Origin: Atrina japonica
Lineage: Eukaryota > Mollusca > Bivalvia > Pterioida > Pinnidae
Reading direction: 5' to 3'
Assembly (NCBI GenBank): GCA_030159075.1
Contig: BROG01000368.1
Span: 1 to 64,000 of the forward strand
DNA: 64,000 nt
Shown here: positions 33,780 through 62,825 of the stretch, in pieces
Layout: each line of letters begins with the position of its first letter
Numbering within the stretch: position 1 is the stretch's first letter
Notes under the pieces: generated by a model
The model's database searches: none
Seen by the model: only the letters and a program-made list of their open reading frames with translations
What the model was told of the DNA's origin: nothing
Made by a program: the position numbers and the translations under genes

Positions 33780-34965
33780 TACCTGCTAGATCTACCCATT
33801 TCATAGTCAATTTGAATCTCCGGACTACTGTACTATACCTGCTAGATTCACCCATGCCATTCCATAGACAATTTGAATCTTCTGACTACTATGCCTGCTA
33901 GATCCACCCATGCCATTTCATAGTCAATTTGAATCCTATGACTACTATACCTGCTAGATCCACCCATGCCAATCCATAGTCAATTTGAATCTTATGACTA
34001 CTATGCCTGCTAGATCCACACATGCCAATCCATAGTCAATTTGAATCCACTACTATGCTAGATCCACCCATGCCAATCCATAGTCAGTTTGAATCTTATG
34101 ACTACTATGCCCGCTAGATCCACCCATGCCAATCCATAGTCAATTTGAATCTGATGACTACTATGCCCGCTAGATCCACCCATGCCAATCCATAGTCAAT
34201 TTGAATCTGATGACTACTATGCTAGATCCACCTAGATCCAACCCAATGCCAATCCATGCCAATCCATAGTCACCCATGCCAATCTAATCTGATGACTACT
34301 ATGCCCGCTAGATCCACCCATGCCAATCCATAGTCAATTTGAATCTGATGACTACTATGCCCGCTAGATCCACCCATGCCAATCCATAGTCAATTTGAAT
34401 CTGATGACTACTATGCCCGCTAGATCCACCCATGCCAATCCATAGTCAATTTGAATCTGATGACTACTATACCCGCTAGATCCACCCATGCCAATCCATA
34501 GTCAATTTGAATTTCATGTATATGTAGATCTACCCATGGCATTTCATTGTCAGTTTGATTCTTTCATGACTACTATACATGTACAATTTGAATTGATATA
34601 CATGCCCGCATCCACCCATGCCAATTTGTAAAGAGATTTACATTGCTTCAAACTTCCATAGTATTTTTTCGTGACTATGTACCCGCTTAACCGTGCCCCA
34701 TAGTCAATTGAATCATGACTACTATTTTGCTGAACATGCCAAATAGTAAATTTGAATTGTTGTTATGTATCCACCCATGCCAATCCATAGCTCAAAATCT
34801 GATACTAAGTAACACCCATGCCAAATAGTCATAATAATAAAATAAATCCAAATAAATAAATGTTTGGAATCTGAACTAATGCCCCCGCGGGTGAAACGAA
34901 CAATCCATAATCAATTTGAACAGTGACTACTATAACCCGGGTAGAAACATGCCAAGAATAGTCAA
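33780..34965. repeat. Minisatellite, about 57-bp unit
   Basis: Unit: 'gctagatccacccatgccaa' then 'tccatagtcaatttgaatct' then 'gatgactactatgcc'. More than 15 copies are visible, most regular between 33900 and 34510 and decaying at both ends. Confidence 0.93.
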
Positions 34966-35214
34966 TTTGATTGCATTTATATGTTGATTAAAATTTCAAA
35001 TGATCAAAAAAAACTAACCAATAAACCATATTTATACAACAATTAAATAAATGTATTTTTGTGTCAGTAGGGTCTGAACAAAATGTATTGTCACAGTACT
35101 TTAAATACCACAGCAAATTTTTCATTTACAACCAGTGGTATCCTGTAATTAATATCATTTACCAGTTATTTTACAACAATTAAATAACTGTATTTTTTGT
35201 GTCAGTAGGGTCTG

Positions 35215-35890
35215 AATTTGTGTATTGCTGAGTACTTTCTATACCACACCCAATTATGTTATCTTGTAATTCATATCATTTACCAGTTATCTTGTAATTC
35301 ATATCATTTACCAGTTATCTTGTAATTCATATCATTTACCAGTTATCCTGTAATTCATATCATTTACCAGTTATCTTGTAATTCATATCATTTACCAGTT
35401 ATCCTGTTATCCTATCATTTACCAGTTATCCTGTAATTCATATCATTTATCATTTATCTTGTAATTCATATCATTTACCAGTTATCTTGTAATTCATATC
35501 ATTTACCAGTTATCCTGTAATTCATATCATTTACCAGTTATCTTGTAATTCATATCATTTACCAGTTATCCTGTAATTCATATCATTTACCAGTTATCCT
35601 GTAATTCATATCATTTACCAGTTATCCTGTAATTCATATCATTTACCAGTTATCTTGGAATTCATATCATTTACCAGTTATCCTGTAATTCATATCATTT
35701 ACCAGTTATCTTGTAATTCATATCATTTACCAGTTATCCTGTAATTCATATCATTTACCAGTTATCTTGTAATTCATATCATTTACCAGTTATCCTGTAA
35801 TTCATATCATTTACCAGTTATCCTGTAATTCATATCATTTACCAGTTATCTTGTAATTCATATCATTTACCAGTTATCCTGTAATTCATA
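35215..35890. repeat. Minisatellite, 28-bp unit
   Basis: Unit: 'ttatcctgtaattcatatca' then 'tttaccag'. Over 20 copies run head to tail. The sixth base alternates C/T among copies (ttatctt or ttatcct), hinting at a higher-order dimer. Confidence 0.96.
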
Positions 35891-35959
35891 AAACCTAACT
35901 CAACAAATCTCAAATGAAATGATGAGATCATGCATTCAAAGTTTCAATAGATTTGGTAA

Positions 35960-36235
35960 TTTCAGCCAATTTCAATTTTGCTGGAAAGGGGGATATATAT
36001 TATGTATACAGCGATCCATATCACCAGCTGATAAGTAATGAAAACCAGTCACGAAGGGACATAACTCCAACGCCGCGGGAAGTTGAAACACAACAAAAGC
36101 CGAAATATATGTTAAACATTATTGTTGCTTGTGATACCATACCAAATTTTAAAGGAATTAAATAAAAAATAAAAAGTTCTTGTATTTTCTAAATATTGTT
36201 TTTTTACAATAAAAAGGCCATGAATCTCGTGAAAA
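35960..36235 (+). pseudogene. Duplicated small-ORF segment, copy 1
   Basis: It matches 37295-37545 closely from 'ttttgc(t/c)ggaaag' to 'catcttc'. Copy 1 lacks the N-terminal codons of copy 2 and begins after a TTTCAG. It carries an extra 44 bp ('aaccagtcacgaagggacat'…) in the middle and still ends 'aaaggaattaaat' with AATAAA-like sequence. Confidence 0.6.
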
Positions 36236-36669
36236 ATAACGCATCATCTTCGTGTTATTGTAGCTTGTGGTCAATTTTATATACCGATATCATTTATATG
36301 TATTGCTTGATGTGATTGTTGATTACTTTTTTATTTTACATATTTGTACATTGGTCTAACCAAACAAAGCGAATAAATAAAACATTGAGAAAACTTTGAT
36401 CTTCCATGTACTAAACACACTTGCTAGTTCTACTATTTTTTATTTCAGCAGGAAGGAAACTCTCAGCTGTATATAAAACTAATTCACGGGATTTAATTGT
36501 TTCAGGATGTGCTGCTGTGGAAGTGGTGATACTGTCCATAATTTAAATTGGAATCTGTTAATTTGTTAATTGATTACATCCTTTTCAGGAATCTCATTAA
36601 ATTTCCATTTCATATACAGGAAATGTCAGCCAGAAAGAGAAATGGCAAATGACACGAAATTATGCATGG

Positions 36670-36760
36670 TAAGAGTCAAATGTTATAGTCACATTCCGGG
36701 GAAGTTTTGTAATTTTTGACAATCGCTGTCGAAATCCTTTCTTAGCCAAGGGAAATTAGT
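36670..36760. repeat. Short interspersed repeat ('cacattccgggga')
   Basis: The phrase 'atagtcacattccggggaag' and following 'gtaatttttgaca' are shared with about 23138-23205. Confidence 0.5.
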
Positions 36761-36850
36761 TTACGTATCCTGCGATCGAGAAGCAATACTACTGTATGGT
36801 GGCCGCGACGGACATGAAGGCTTATGTACTTTATTTCAATATTTCTCTCC

Positions 36851-36855
<5 letters not shown>

Positions 36856-36919
<64 letters not shown>
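36856..36919. repeat. (TA)n microsatellite
   Basis: About 64 bp of TA repeats. Tyr-Ile repeat frames through it are artefacts. Confidence 0.97.
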
Positions 36920-36921
<2 letters not shown>

Positions 36922-37246
36922 TACAAAAAATCCCCAAATATCATCTTGCAGTTGACAAAAATGAAAAGAGATGAAAAATAGTACAATTATTCGTGATAAA
37001 TGTTCTTGTTTAGGTCTACGTTGTATCAGAGACATATTCATTGTCTCTAGTTGAATTCTAGGAAATTACCCACTAGATATTATTAGTCCTTAATAAAAAC
37101 AATATTCATGCTATCTTTCTCCGGGACAGTATGGCAGCATATTACACAAAAATCTATGTGATGCTTTTATGCTTCGCTTCGCCTCATCAAGCCATTTTTA
37201 TGACATCCAAACATTTCACATCCGTCGCGGTTAACATACAGTGAAT

Positions 37247-37459
37247 ATGGCGACCAAAACAACAAGAGTGCCTTTAGCACATGATACGCCCGTCTCTGCC
37301 AAACCCAATTCCCATTTTGCCGGAAAGAGGGATACATATGATGTATACAGCGATCCATATCACCAGTTGATAAGTAATGAAACACAACAAAAGTCGAAAT
37401 ATATTTTAAACATTATTGTTGCTTGTGATACCATACCAAATTTTAAAGGAATTAAATGA
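37247..37459 (+). CDS. Putative 70-residue ORF, duplicated segment copy 2
   Basis: ATG at 37247 (context GAATATGG) opens MATKTTRVPLAHDTPVSAKP followed by NSHFAGKRDTYDVYSDPYHQ. It ends TGA at 37457-37459, then an A-rich stretch with AATAAA. The N-terminal 45 residues look like real protein sequence; the C-terminal part (NIIVACDTIPNFKGIK) could be read-through of an intron. It may be the first exon of a gene, with the tail as intron, or a retroposed fragment. No family recognised. Confidence 0.4.
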   Translation: MATKTTRVPLAHDTPVSAKPNSHFAGKRDTYDVYSDPYHQLISNETQQKSKYILNIIVACDTIPNFKGIK

Positions 37460-37604
37460 AAAATAAAAAAGTTCTTGCATTTTCTAAATATTATGGTTTT
37501 TTTACAATCAAAGGGCCATAAATCTCGTGAAAATTAACGCAGCATCTTCATTTAAGACATGCTCATATTCATATGACACCGATCACACATGCCGAATCGC
37601 GGAG

Positions 37605-37737
37605 AGCCAGCCTTGCTCAGTCGGTACAGCGCTCGACTCTTGGTCGTGAGTTCGAGTCCAGCCGGCGGCAGGTTGGTTTCCTGTCCTTCGAGTGAGACAG
37701 TTAAAACCGAGGTCCTGTGTCACAGTAGTTGTCGGCA
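37605..37737 (+). mobile_element. SINE, 3' truncated
   Basis: The head (TTGCTCAGTCGGTACAGCGC, then GAGTTCGAGTCC) and body run to 'tgtcacagtagttgtcggca'. The rest is missing. Confidence 0.85.
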
Positions 37738-38089
37738 AATTTTCCTGCAAATTGTCGACACTTCAATGGATACAATTGTGCACCTCTCTTGGCTGACATA
37801 TTTTGTATTATACTACTCAAAGTTTGCTAAGCACCAAGTTTTCCACACATCATTGTGTAGTCTACTGACATTATATATATTTATGATAATTACATTGGAA
37901 ATCGTCTAGTGATGTATCGAGAAGGTTCCCAGTGTACACAAAACCTTGAATGACAGGCAATTTCCTTGTGCAAGTCGTGCAAACGAGGTGACCCTGTACT
38001 TTTTATTATTATTTTACGCTGCATCCATGTACCCGAAATGTGTAGGGTACTCTTCACTTGAAAAACTGTACGTTTATGCCTGAATTATG

Positions 38090-38380
38090 GCAAATGCGAA
38101 TGTTAGAATGCATTTATCGGATGGAGACATGTGGCATACAAACCATACGCACACATTTGCACAAAAGTGGTTTGCGGTCGAGTAGACCATTCATACGGAT
38201 CCCGCGCTGTCTCCAAACCACCGCCAGCTACGATATGCTTGGGCCACAACACCACAATGGCCGGACTTTTCAATAAATAGTTTGCACCTGTTCAATGTCA
38301 CCTACCCCGAGGTAGAGTTTTGTCTTCCTGACACGTGTTGGCTCCCAATCAATCCCGGAGTGTGCGTCATCTATGATGTA
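38090..38380 (+). pseudogene. Tc1/mariner-like transposase fragment
   Basis: The frame reads IQTIRTHLHKSGLRSSRPFI, like the second helix-turn-helix of Tc1 transposases (QTVRxRLHxxGLRxRRP). It breaks near 38276, with a weak continuation resembling the strand before the first catalytic Asp. The DDE core is not preserved. Confidence 0.55.
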
Positions 38381-38394
38381 TAATAGCAACATTT

Positions 38395-38795
38395 GCATCC
38401 AATATGCTTACAAGAAGGCATAAGACACCTACCCTGGAATACGTATATTCAGTCTGGGACCTCAATACTGCTTCGAACAAATCAATAGAAATGGTACAAC
38501 GACATGATGCATGAATTATGATTTGATACTACAACCGTATCTACCATCCTGAAAGTCTATCAATGGACAACCTTTAACAACGCGAAGTATGAGCCATTAA
38601 CACCATGCGCCATAGGATCGTCAACAGATTAGGCATACCACCAGAGCAGTACCCGATACAACCGACAACCACACTCGCATGTAGTTTCCCCAACCACACG
38701 CCAGAATACAAGCTTATCAGTACCAGTTCTCCTCAGAGTGCCATCAGATTAATAAACATATTGAAAGATTGTGTTCTTTACAAAGTTAATAATTA
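38395..38795 (+). pseudogene. C-terminal fragment of a LINE-type protein
   Basis: TRRHKTPTLEYVYSVWD then IEMVQR (about 38410-38500) matches the conserved 'LEYASxVWxP…LExVQR' block near the end of many non-LTR retrotransposon proteins. After a stop and frame change comes MRHRIVNRLGIPPEQY (38605-38655), then a tail with AIRLINILK like the 'AIRLWNxLP' ending. It is degraded and partial. Confidence 0.6.
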
Positions 38796-38934
38796 ACCAA
38801 TTCAAGGCGAGTCTCAATTACCGATACTTACAAGTAAAACTGTAGAGGTACCAATGAAAAATCGAAATTGCAAGTCCATTAGAATACAACGAATTAGATT
38901 CACAAATGGTCTCAACGTAAAGAACAATTGCGAA

Positions 38935-39135
38935 TCCCAATCGAGATGGGACCAGGTGGCCGGAAGGACTCATTGCAAATGCTCGATGGAAACCTCTTGA
39001 GTTCGGTGAAAAGGTCGAGTAAAAGCTCGGTAAAAGACAATTGTCCCAACTCGAATCCCAAACGGGTTGGACCAGGCGTCTGGAAGCCACACCCGCTGCA
39101 AATGTCCAATGGAAATCTCCCGAGATCGGTGACGT
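38935..39135. repeat. Two-copy tandem repeat, about 118 bp
   Basis: 'gaatcccaatcgagatggga' to 'gttcggtga' is repeated as 'gaatcccaaacgggttggac' to 'gatcggtga'. The following 'acgatcgtcttgaac' resembles the end of the hammerhead-like repeat. Confidence 0.75.
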
Positions 39136-39380
39136 CTTACTAACAAAAACGATCGTCTTGAACATTTGTTTTGCGAAACTAAAACCTTGTTATTATGAAT
39201 GAAACATACTAAAGTAATATTTGGCACAGATAACACCATTTATAATTCCAAATTCTTCTAAAACTAAGATAGTCATCTTTTTACAGTGGTTACTCTGAGA
39301 CGGATTTTGGCTCTACCTTTAGATATATCATTTGGCCTTGTCTGATACCTTTTTCTCTTTAGAAAAACTTAAAAATTGTA

Positions 39381-39423
39381 GCTCAACTGATGAAGTCTAA
39401 TTGACAGAAACTATCTCTTGAGC
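39381..39423 (+). repeat. Hammerhead-like repeat, second copy (damaged site)
   Basis: CTGATGA (39387-39393), stem II GTC/GAC and GAAAC are identical to the 19967 copy. Stem I is a perfect 6-bp GCTCAA/TTGAGC. The base preceding UC at the predicted cleavage triplet is missing, so self-cleavage is less likely. Confidence 0.5.
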
Positions 39424-39675
39424 ATTATAACTTTGGTATTATGTTTATAATATTTATATATCCTGTAAAACTGCTTGAGTCTCCGAGTATTTCGGTACCA
39501 GCCTATTATTTTATACTCGGGGAAATTTCGCCCCGTTTAATTCCGAACTCCTCAAAAGCTAAGATAGTCATCTTGTTATTGTGGTTAGACGGATTTCGAA
39601 ATATATTTAGGTTTATTATGTGGCCTTGTTTGATACCGCTCTCTGTTCTGGAACTCTACATCTATTCTAAATTCG

Positions 39676-39719
39676 AGCTCATCTGATGAAGTCTTATGAA
39701 CAGAAACGATCGCTTCTCC
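39676..39719 (+). repeat. Hammerhead-like repeat, third copy (diverged)
   Basis: CTGATGA at 39683-39689 and GAAACGATC at about 39703 are retained. Stem II and the cleavage triplet have drifted. A CTG/ATG-rich run (39730-39760) follows. Confidence 0.45.
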
Positions 39720-39789
39720 AGATGCCTCATGCTCCTGCTGCTGCTGCTGATGATGATAATGTGCTCCAGCATTTTGCATACCATCGTTG

Positions 39790-41063
39790 TCCGTCAGACT
39801 GACCTATAGGCTAATTCCCTGGTTTGTTTACCAAATTGTTGATAGGGACCACGTCGGAACTTTCCATTTCCTTAGGGTTCTCCTATGCTATGGCAGAGCC
39901 CAGATCTTAGATTAGCCTCGTTGGCATGCCATCTGGAACCGTATCGTTGTAGACTTGGAAACCTTGAAGAAGGTAGTCTGTTCACACCACCCAAAGTTTC
40001 ATTGATGTCGTTGATCACCGGGTAGGATTTGTTCCTTAGTTGTTTGATGTTATCAGATGGTTTGGTGGAGTTGAATACTGAGATTTTGTTGTTGAGAGTG
40101 GTTGTCTTGGTAGTTAAACCTGAGTGTACGATACAATATATTGCCTTTAATGGTGCAACACCTGTGCTGGCTTTGTTTTCTGTATATGAAACCCTAGAAT
40201 CTTTTAGTGCTGCTAGTGCTGCCAGATGATGATTCCCATATAGTCGTTATACATGTTTTTCTGGACACTTTTTCATTTTTTTTTTTTTTTTGCTTTGTTT
40301 TGTAATATTATGGTAATCTTTCTTCGTCATTGTCTTTTTCTAGTTTAAACTACGTTTAACTTCGTCCAAATGGTGCTTTTACTTCCTCGTAACGAATTGT
40401 TGGTTGAACCTACTGGTTGACATGTTTTCTGCGGTCCTATAAAACTCGCAATTTCTCCATTTTCTAAATTTGACTTCTAATTTTAGTGAGTAGACCTGTT
40501 TATCTACAATCTCTTACACAGAGTTGTCGGTCCTTACACTCTCGTCACTAAGTTTGATCACGTGTCAATTTCAATAATAGAAAATGTCCGTAAGTTCTTG
40601 TGAAGATGACTTTATTAACAACCAGATAGATGCATGTTATATCAGTTATATTCAGTTCTACAATAATCAAACATCGAACATCAATGAAACTTCTAACCAA
40701 ATAAGAAACATCGATATTTGCCCTGAAATCCAAACTTAACAAATTAATTGTTCACTATTTAAGTATAAATATATCTGTTACTTAATATTATAAGGATAAC
40801 GTAAATGTAATAAAACGATTCAGTAACACGAAACAAAATATTACAAAATATTAACTATACCTTTGTGTGGCACAGAGCGTCAAAAATACGAAATAAATTT
40901 ACAGGTGTCGGGTGTGGTTGATCACTACAAAAATACGTTGTTATCGTCGTCGTCTAACGGAGCAAGTCCCTCAGTTTTGCCGATTTGCAGACAACTTTAT
41001 TGATACATATAGGAGTTACATTGTTCTTAAAGAACGTAAACCAAGAAAGGCAATGATAAACTT
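39790..41063. other. No intact gene; possible minus-strand coding relic
   Basis: On the minus strand, 39830-40130 reads open for about 80 codons (for example NRLPSSRFPSLQRYGSRWHA), then a frame change leads to KFRRGPYQQFGKQTREL. Codon-like composition suggests an old mobile-element protein, but no family was recognised. The rest is AT-rich. Confidence 0.3.
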
Positions 41064-41280
41064 ATAAAAAATCTCAGATTCCAAAGTATAAATGTTTAAG
41101 ATGCCCAGGATATAGGTACAAATCTGATAAAAATGGACAAACACGGGCCTCTGGAAATCAAGAGGTAGGATCAGGTGCCATGGAGGAGTAAGCATTCCCT
41201 GTCGATCGGTCAAACCCGCCGTGAGGCTACAGTCAAATCCAAATGAAATACGCAAGGAACGAATCCCCGTCACAGACGTC
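41064..41280 (+). repeat. Interspersed repeat family A, copy 4
   Basis: It shows the longest 3' part: after 'gtaggatcaggtgccatgga' come 'tcggtcaaacccgccgtgag' and 'cgaatccccgtcacag'. Confidence 0.8.
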
Positions 41281-42419
41281 ACAACAACCGCTATCGAACA
41301 GGCAACTCAGCATTTCACTTAGTGAAACAGAGTAATTGCAAACAAGACTATTATACCGACCGTAAAATTTCGGGAACGTTGACATCAAATGCGGTATTCG
41401 ATATCCCTGTGTCAATGATTTGTCAGTGAGTAGTTTACATCTGTATATGAAATGTTTATATGTTGAACACGCCCTGGCATATCGGCTTCATTTGTGAAAT
41501 ATAAACTCCATATGCGGGTGACTATGGGATATTACTACTTAAATGTGGAAAATTTGCGATGGGAAAGCCGAAATCTTCGCGTTTGTCGTATAGCTTAGTT
41601 GTTAATTTCCCGTATGTGTCTACAGTAAGGAAAAATATCTACATGTAAGTATGAAGCGTGTTGCTTGATTCTGTTGTATCTTTAATTTTTAGTTCGCTCG
41701 GATATATCGCATTGACATATAGTGAAGTTCAACCCTGTTACACTAAGTCTTTAACAGTCCAAACGAAACGATCATTCTAATCCACAAATTCAACACCGAT
41801 GATCAACAAAAAGGATTTAGAAACAAATTCAGCAAATGGTTATCGATTTAATACACATGTCGATTTAATACACATGTCGATTTAATACACATGTACACAC
41901 ATGGACTACTCATAATGCACTCATTAAAATACTAAATTAAATAATATATTTTGAAAAGCCTTAATGCGCTAACTTGCCTCCTATTTATGGACACACAAAG
42001 ACAAGTTAACATATCTACAGGTATGCATGTTTATTTATATGTTATATGTTAATCTTCAGTTGATTTTAATCAAGTTTGAAGTTTCACTTTTTGAATTGAA
42101 ATATGTCTTTCCACTTTGGCTTACAAGCAGTCCAGCAATGTGCATTTATTGCCTATTTTAAATATTAAAACATCTAAATAAATTTCTAATATTGAGAAAT
42201 CGATTTTTTTAATACTAAAATGCTTTTCTTAACATTAGAAAATGATTTTTTAATATTAAGAAGTTACTTAAATATAGGGAATAAATTCCACAACGGCTTG
42301 CCATACACCATTGTAAAATTTAATCTCTAAACGTGAACATAATTTACTAAATAGGATCAAATTATGTTAAGTCTTATATACCACTAATAATACATTAAAA
42401 TTCGAGTTTTTAAAAAAAA
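41281..42419. other. No recognised gene
   Basis: AT-rich. 41843-41893 holds three copies of the 17-bp unit 'cgatttaatacacatgt'. Nothing else stands out. Confidence 0.5.
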
Positions 42420-42611
42420 TAAAGGGACATTAGCTGTGTTTTTTCAATCCCCCTTCTTACTACTTAGATTGCTATACAATAACAAAAGATATATAAACTG
42501 GCATAACAATTTTTAAAGATTTATATATATTATGTGAACTGAAATTGCTTGAAGTAAATTTGAGTAGAAAAAATTGAAATATTTTTGGTAAACACAGCTA
42601 ATGCCCCTTTA
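42420..42611. mobile_element. 192-bp MITE with TAAAGGGRCATTAGCTGTGTTT ends
   Basis: The left end 'taaagggacattagctgtgt' is inverted at 42590-42611 ('aacacagctaatgccccttta'). Another end of the same family lies at 50876 in TCAIM intron 5 ('aaaggggcattagctgtgtt'). It sits just upstream of the TCAIM start. Confidence 0.85.
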
Positions 42612-42923
42612 ATCATGATTTTGATGTATCAAAATTATTAATTGGATTTCATCTGCTGATTAAAGTAATTAAATATCTCATGGCCTTAGAGTATTGGTGT
42701 ACATGTGTTTGCATTCGTGTAAATAACACTGAAAGCCAATACTTTCGTTTCAGATAGGTCTGTTGTATTTTTAATATAGTGAAAATGGATAAGATTTGGA
42801 TTTTTTTTTTTTTTTTTTTTGCAAAGAGCAAGAATAAATTGTTAATTGTTAGACTAATAAGTTTTCATGTTTAATTTAGATGACCTAGTACAAAGTGAGT
42901 AAAACAAACAAATAAACAACAGG

Positions 42924-42930
42924 TATAAAA
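42924..42930 (+). promoter_or_regulatory. Possible TATA box upstream of TCAIM
   Basis: TATAAAA lies 75-81 bp before the TCAIM ATG. In AT-rich DNA this can be chance; there is no further promoter evidence. Confidence 0.2.
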
Positions 42931-43004
42931 TAATAAACAGAAAATTAATAGGAAACGAAGGGATATTTAGTTCGGGTTCGCTATTCAATCTCTGAATTGA
43001 AAGA

Positions 43005-60265
<17,261 letters not shown>

Positions 60266-61395
60266 AGAGACGGTGAACATTTCCGTAATTTTGAATTTAC
60301 TTTGGTTTATATGGACTCCAGATTAATCTAATTTTTGTGCACAGGAATTTGAGAAGATGAATTTATGAATGTCAGTTTGATTGTAGTCTCATCACTCAGC
60401 TAATCTCCGTCAGTCTTCAGTTGTTCTCTGATTTTGTGAAAAAAGTCATGCCGATGCATTAAGTTTTGATAATTTGAATTTATTCTCATAAAGCATTTGA
60501 TGTAGGTCTGTAAAAAGTTGGCATTTAGTATTTCAAGGGTAAATCATATTTGTTCTTGTTACTTAAAAGGCATACTCATTTATGTTTAAAGGGGTCAGAT
60601 CCCCTACCCCTTAAATTTATATTGTTTACTTAAAACTTAAAAGCTATTTATACTTCCACCTCTAAATCTTCTTCTTCCTTATAAATAGACAAAGTCAGTG
60701 TGTGTTTGTGTGTTTGTTCGTGTTAGGGGTCATGACCCTGCCGCTTTAATTTCACAAACAAATCTTATTTTCAATTTTTGTCAGTGCTTTGCTATTCAGC
60801 TTTACCAGGCTACATTGTACACTCTCTAAAGAAACTAGAATTTCATTTGAAACTTAAAAAAATGAATAAATAAAATTAGTCTTTTACTGCTACAAAATGA
60901 TGGTCAGCCTGAAGGTTTAGGATGTTTAAATTTTGCTGTCAAATAGTTTTTTAATTTGAAAATATTTAAAGCCTGAAGAATTACAGGCCTAAATGAATGA
61001 CATTGTGTGGGACAAAACTTTGTAAGTGGAAATTGTTATAATAATCATAAATTAGTTGTACTATTACATCACTGTAAATGTTAATACCGGTAAATAATAT
61101 ATTGGTTGTCAATATAGTATTACTGACATGAGGATGTTGTTCTATACTTTAAAATGATTGTTAAACACTGTTTAAAACTGTTAAATATTTTTTATGAAAG
61201 TGCATGTAATACATGCATACAAATGTCAATAAGCTGAAATTATATTAATCAATATTAGATAATTATTTTGTTAAAATGTGTATACTAAAATAGACGTCCA
61301 TTTCTGTTTTTCAAAATGCTAGTCTGTGTAACAGTATTTTGAAACTCTATTGTAATTGTTATGAAGTGTTGCAAATAAACATTTTTATATTCAAA
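60266..61395 (+). other. TCAIM 3' untranslated region (predicted)
   Basis: About 1.1 kb with no ORF. It is predicted to end shortly after AATAAA at 61374-61379, which is followed by T-rich sequence. Earlier AATAAA words near 60863 could give a shorter form. Confidence 0.6.
61374..61379 (+). promoter_or_regulatory. Polyadenylation signal of TCAIM (candidate)
   Basis: AATAAA in 'gcaaataaacatttttatat', followed within 25 bp by a 'ttttgttctccttgtt' GT/T-rich stretch. Confidence 0.6.
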
Positions 61396-61533
61396 ATAAT
61401 TTTGTTCTCCTTGTTATTTCGTAATTCATTTGTACTGTAGCGCATTTTATCATAATCCTTCCTCCGGGAAAATTACATATGACTCCAAGAAAATTCTTTA
61501 TACAGGTAATTAGCGCTAGATTTTCACCTCGGT

Positions 61534-61640
61534 CTGGGGCATGTTTTACGAAAGGTCCAAAGTCCTAAATCCTAAGTCTTAGTTCTAATTGTCATGGGAC
61601 TGACCAATCAGCGATGCATTGCCATGGCAATTAGGACTAG
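61534..61640. repeat. Half copy of the fold-back MITE
   Basis: 'gttttacgaaaggtccaaag' then 'tcctaaatcctaagtcttag' and 'ccatggcaattaggacta' match the 44191-44342 element in part. Confidence 0.75.
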
Positions 61641-61789
61641 ATTTCCACCTCGATCTGATCATTTATCCTTCCTGATTTGTTTATTTGATGTCGTTATACA
61701 TAAAAAAAATTCATTTATATATATATATGCCACAAATTTTTACCTTTCCTATAGACTCTCGCCAAATGATAATGCTGTTTGGTTTCTTT

Positions 61790-61960
61790 TAGGTGCCATA
61801 CCTGCTGTGACACGGATCCAGGGTTTTAAGTCTTATCCAAAAGACCATTGACTATCGTTTCTTTTGCTGAGGGCTTTACGAAGGAACAGTCACTGTTTAG
61901 TATTTTGTATGACCCGGTACCAGGAATCAAAACATTACATCTCTCTTGCAAGTCTAAGTG
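61790..61960 (-). repeat. Decayed SINE-like fragment
   Basis: 'ggtgccatacctgctgtgac' then 'acggatccagggttttaagt' resembles the minus-strand SINE body ('ccgacacctactgtgacacg'), but it is much diverged. Confidence 0.4.
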
Positions 61961-62028
61961 TCTACCACTGGACCACCACAAGTAGTCCTCATCGTTTCTT
62001 TCTCACACATGAGATGGACTGATCTCGT

Positions 62029-62825
62029 TTTTTAGCTCACCTAGTGAGCTATTGCAATCACTTTGCGTCCGTCGTCCGTCCGTCGTTAACTCACTTTCAA
62101 AAATCTTCTCCTCTGAAACCACTGGGCCAAATTGAACCAAACTTGAACTGAGTCGTCACTAGGGTATTTAGTTTCAAATTTGGTATTTTCTATGTCGCAG
62201 GTCAAACAACATGGCCGCTGTTGCTAAAAATAGAACATAGGGGGTAAATTGCAGTTTTTGGCCAATAACTCCAAAACCATTACAGATATCAAAAATCTGA
62301 CATAGGGTAAAAGTGATCAGCTTGATGAGATCTACCTGCCATGCAATTTTGAAGAAAATCGGAAAACTCATCTCGGAGTTATAGCCCTTTTTTTTGTAAA
62401 ATTTTCAAAATTTTGGCATTTTTAATTTTTTTATTTCAAAAAATGTAGCAGATAGAGGTCAAGTGTAAATTGCAAAAATGTTCAGCATATCAAGATCTAC
62501 CCACCCTGAAAATTTGAAGACAATCCAAAAACCTGTGTAGGAGTTATTGCCCTTTTTCACAGAATTTTTTCAATTTTTGTTTTTCGTCTTCTAACTCCAA
62601 AACTATGAAAGATAGAGGTCGAATGTAAAATGATAAAATGTTTGCCATGATGTGGCGACTTCAAAACCGGTGTTGAAAATTTTTTGTTGACCGCCATTTT
62701 CAAAATGGCCGACAAAAAAGGCGGGAAAATTCAACATTGTTTGATTTCAATGAAATTTGGTTTCCAAATAGATATTGATGTTGCGACTTCAAAACCGTTG
62801 TTGAAAATTGTTCCTTGACCGCCAT
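62029..62825. mobile_element. TTAGCTCACCTG-type element, truncated 3'
   Basis: It starts 'tttttagctcacctagtgag' then 'ctattgcaatcactttgcgt'. It contains repeated 'caaaatggccgac…gggaaaatt' and 'gacttcaaaaccg(g/t)tgttg' pairs. A second start follows at 62826. Confidence 0.7.

Noticed and set aside
33780..35890. CRISPR-like array of regularly spaced repeats
   Set aside because: The units are contiguous, with no unique spacers, in an intron-bearing animal genome; they are minisatellites.
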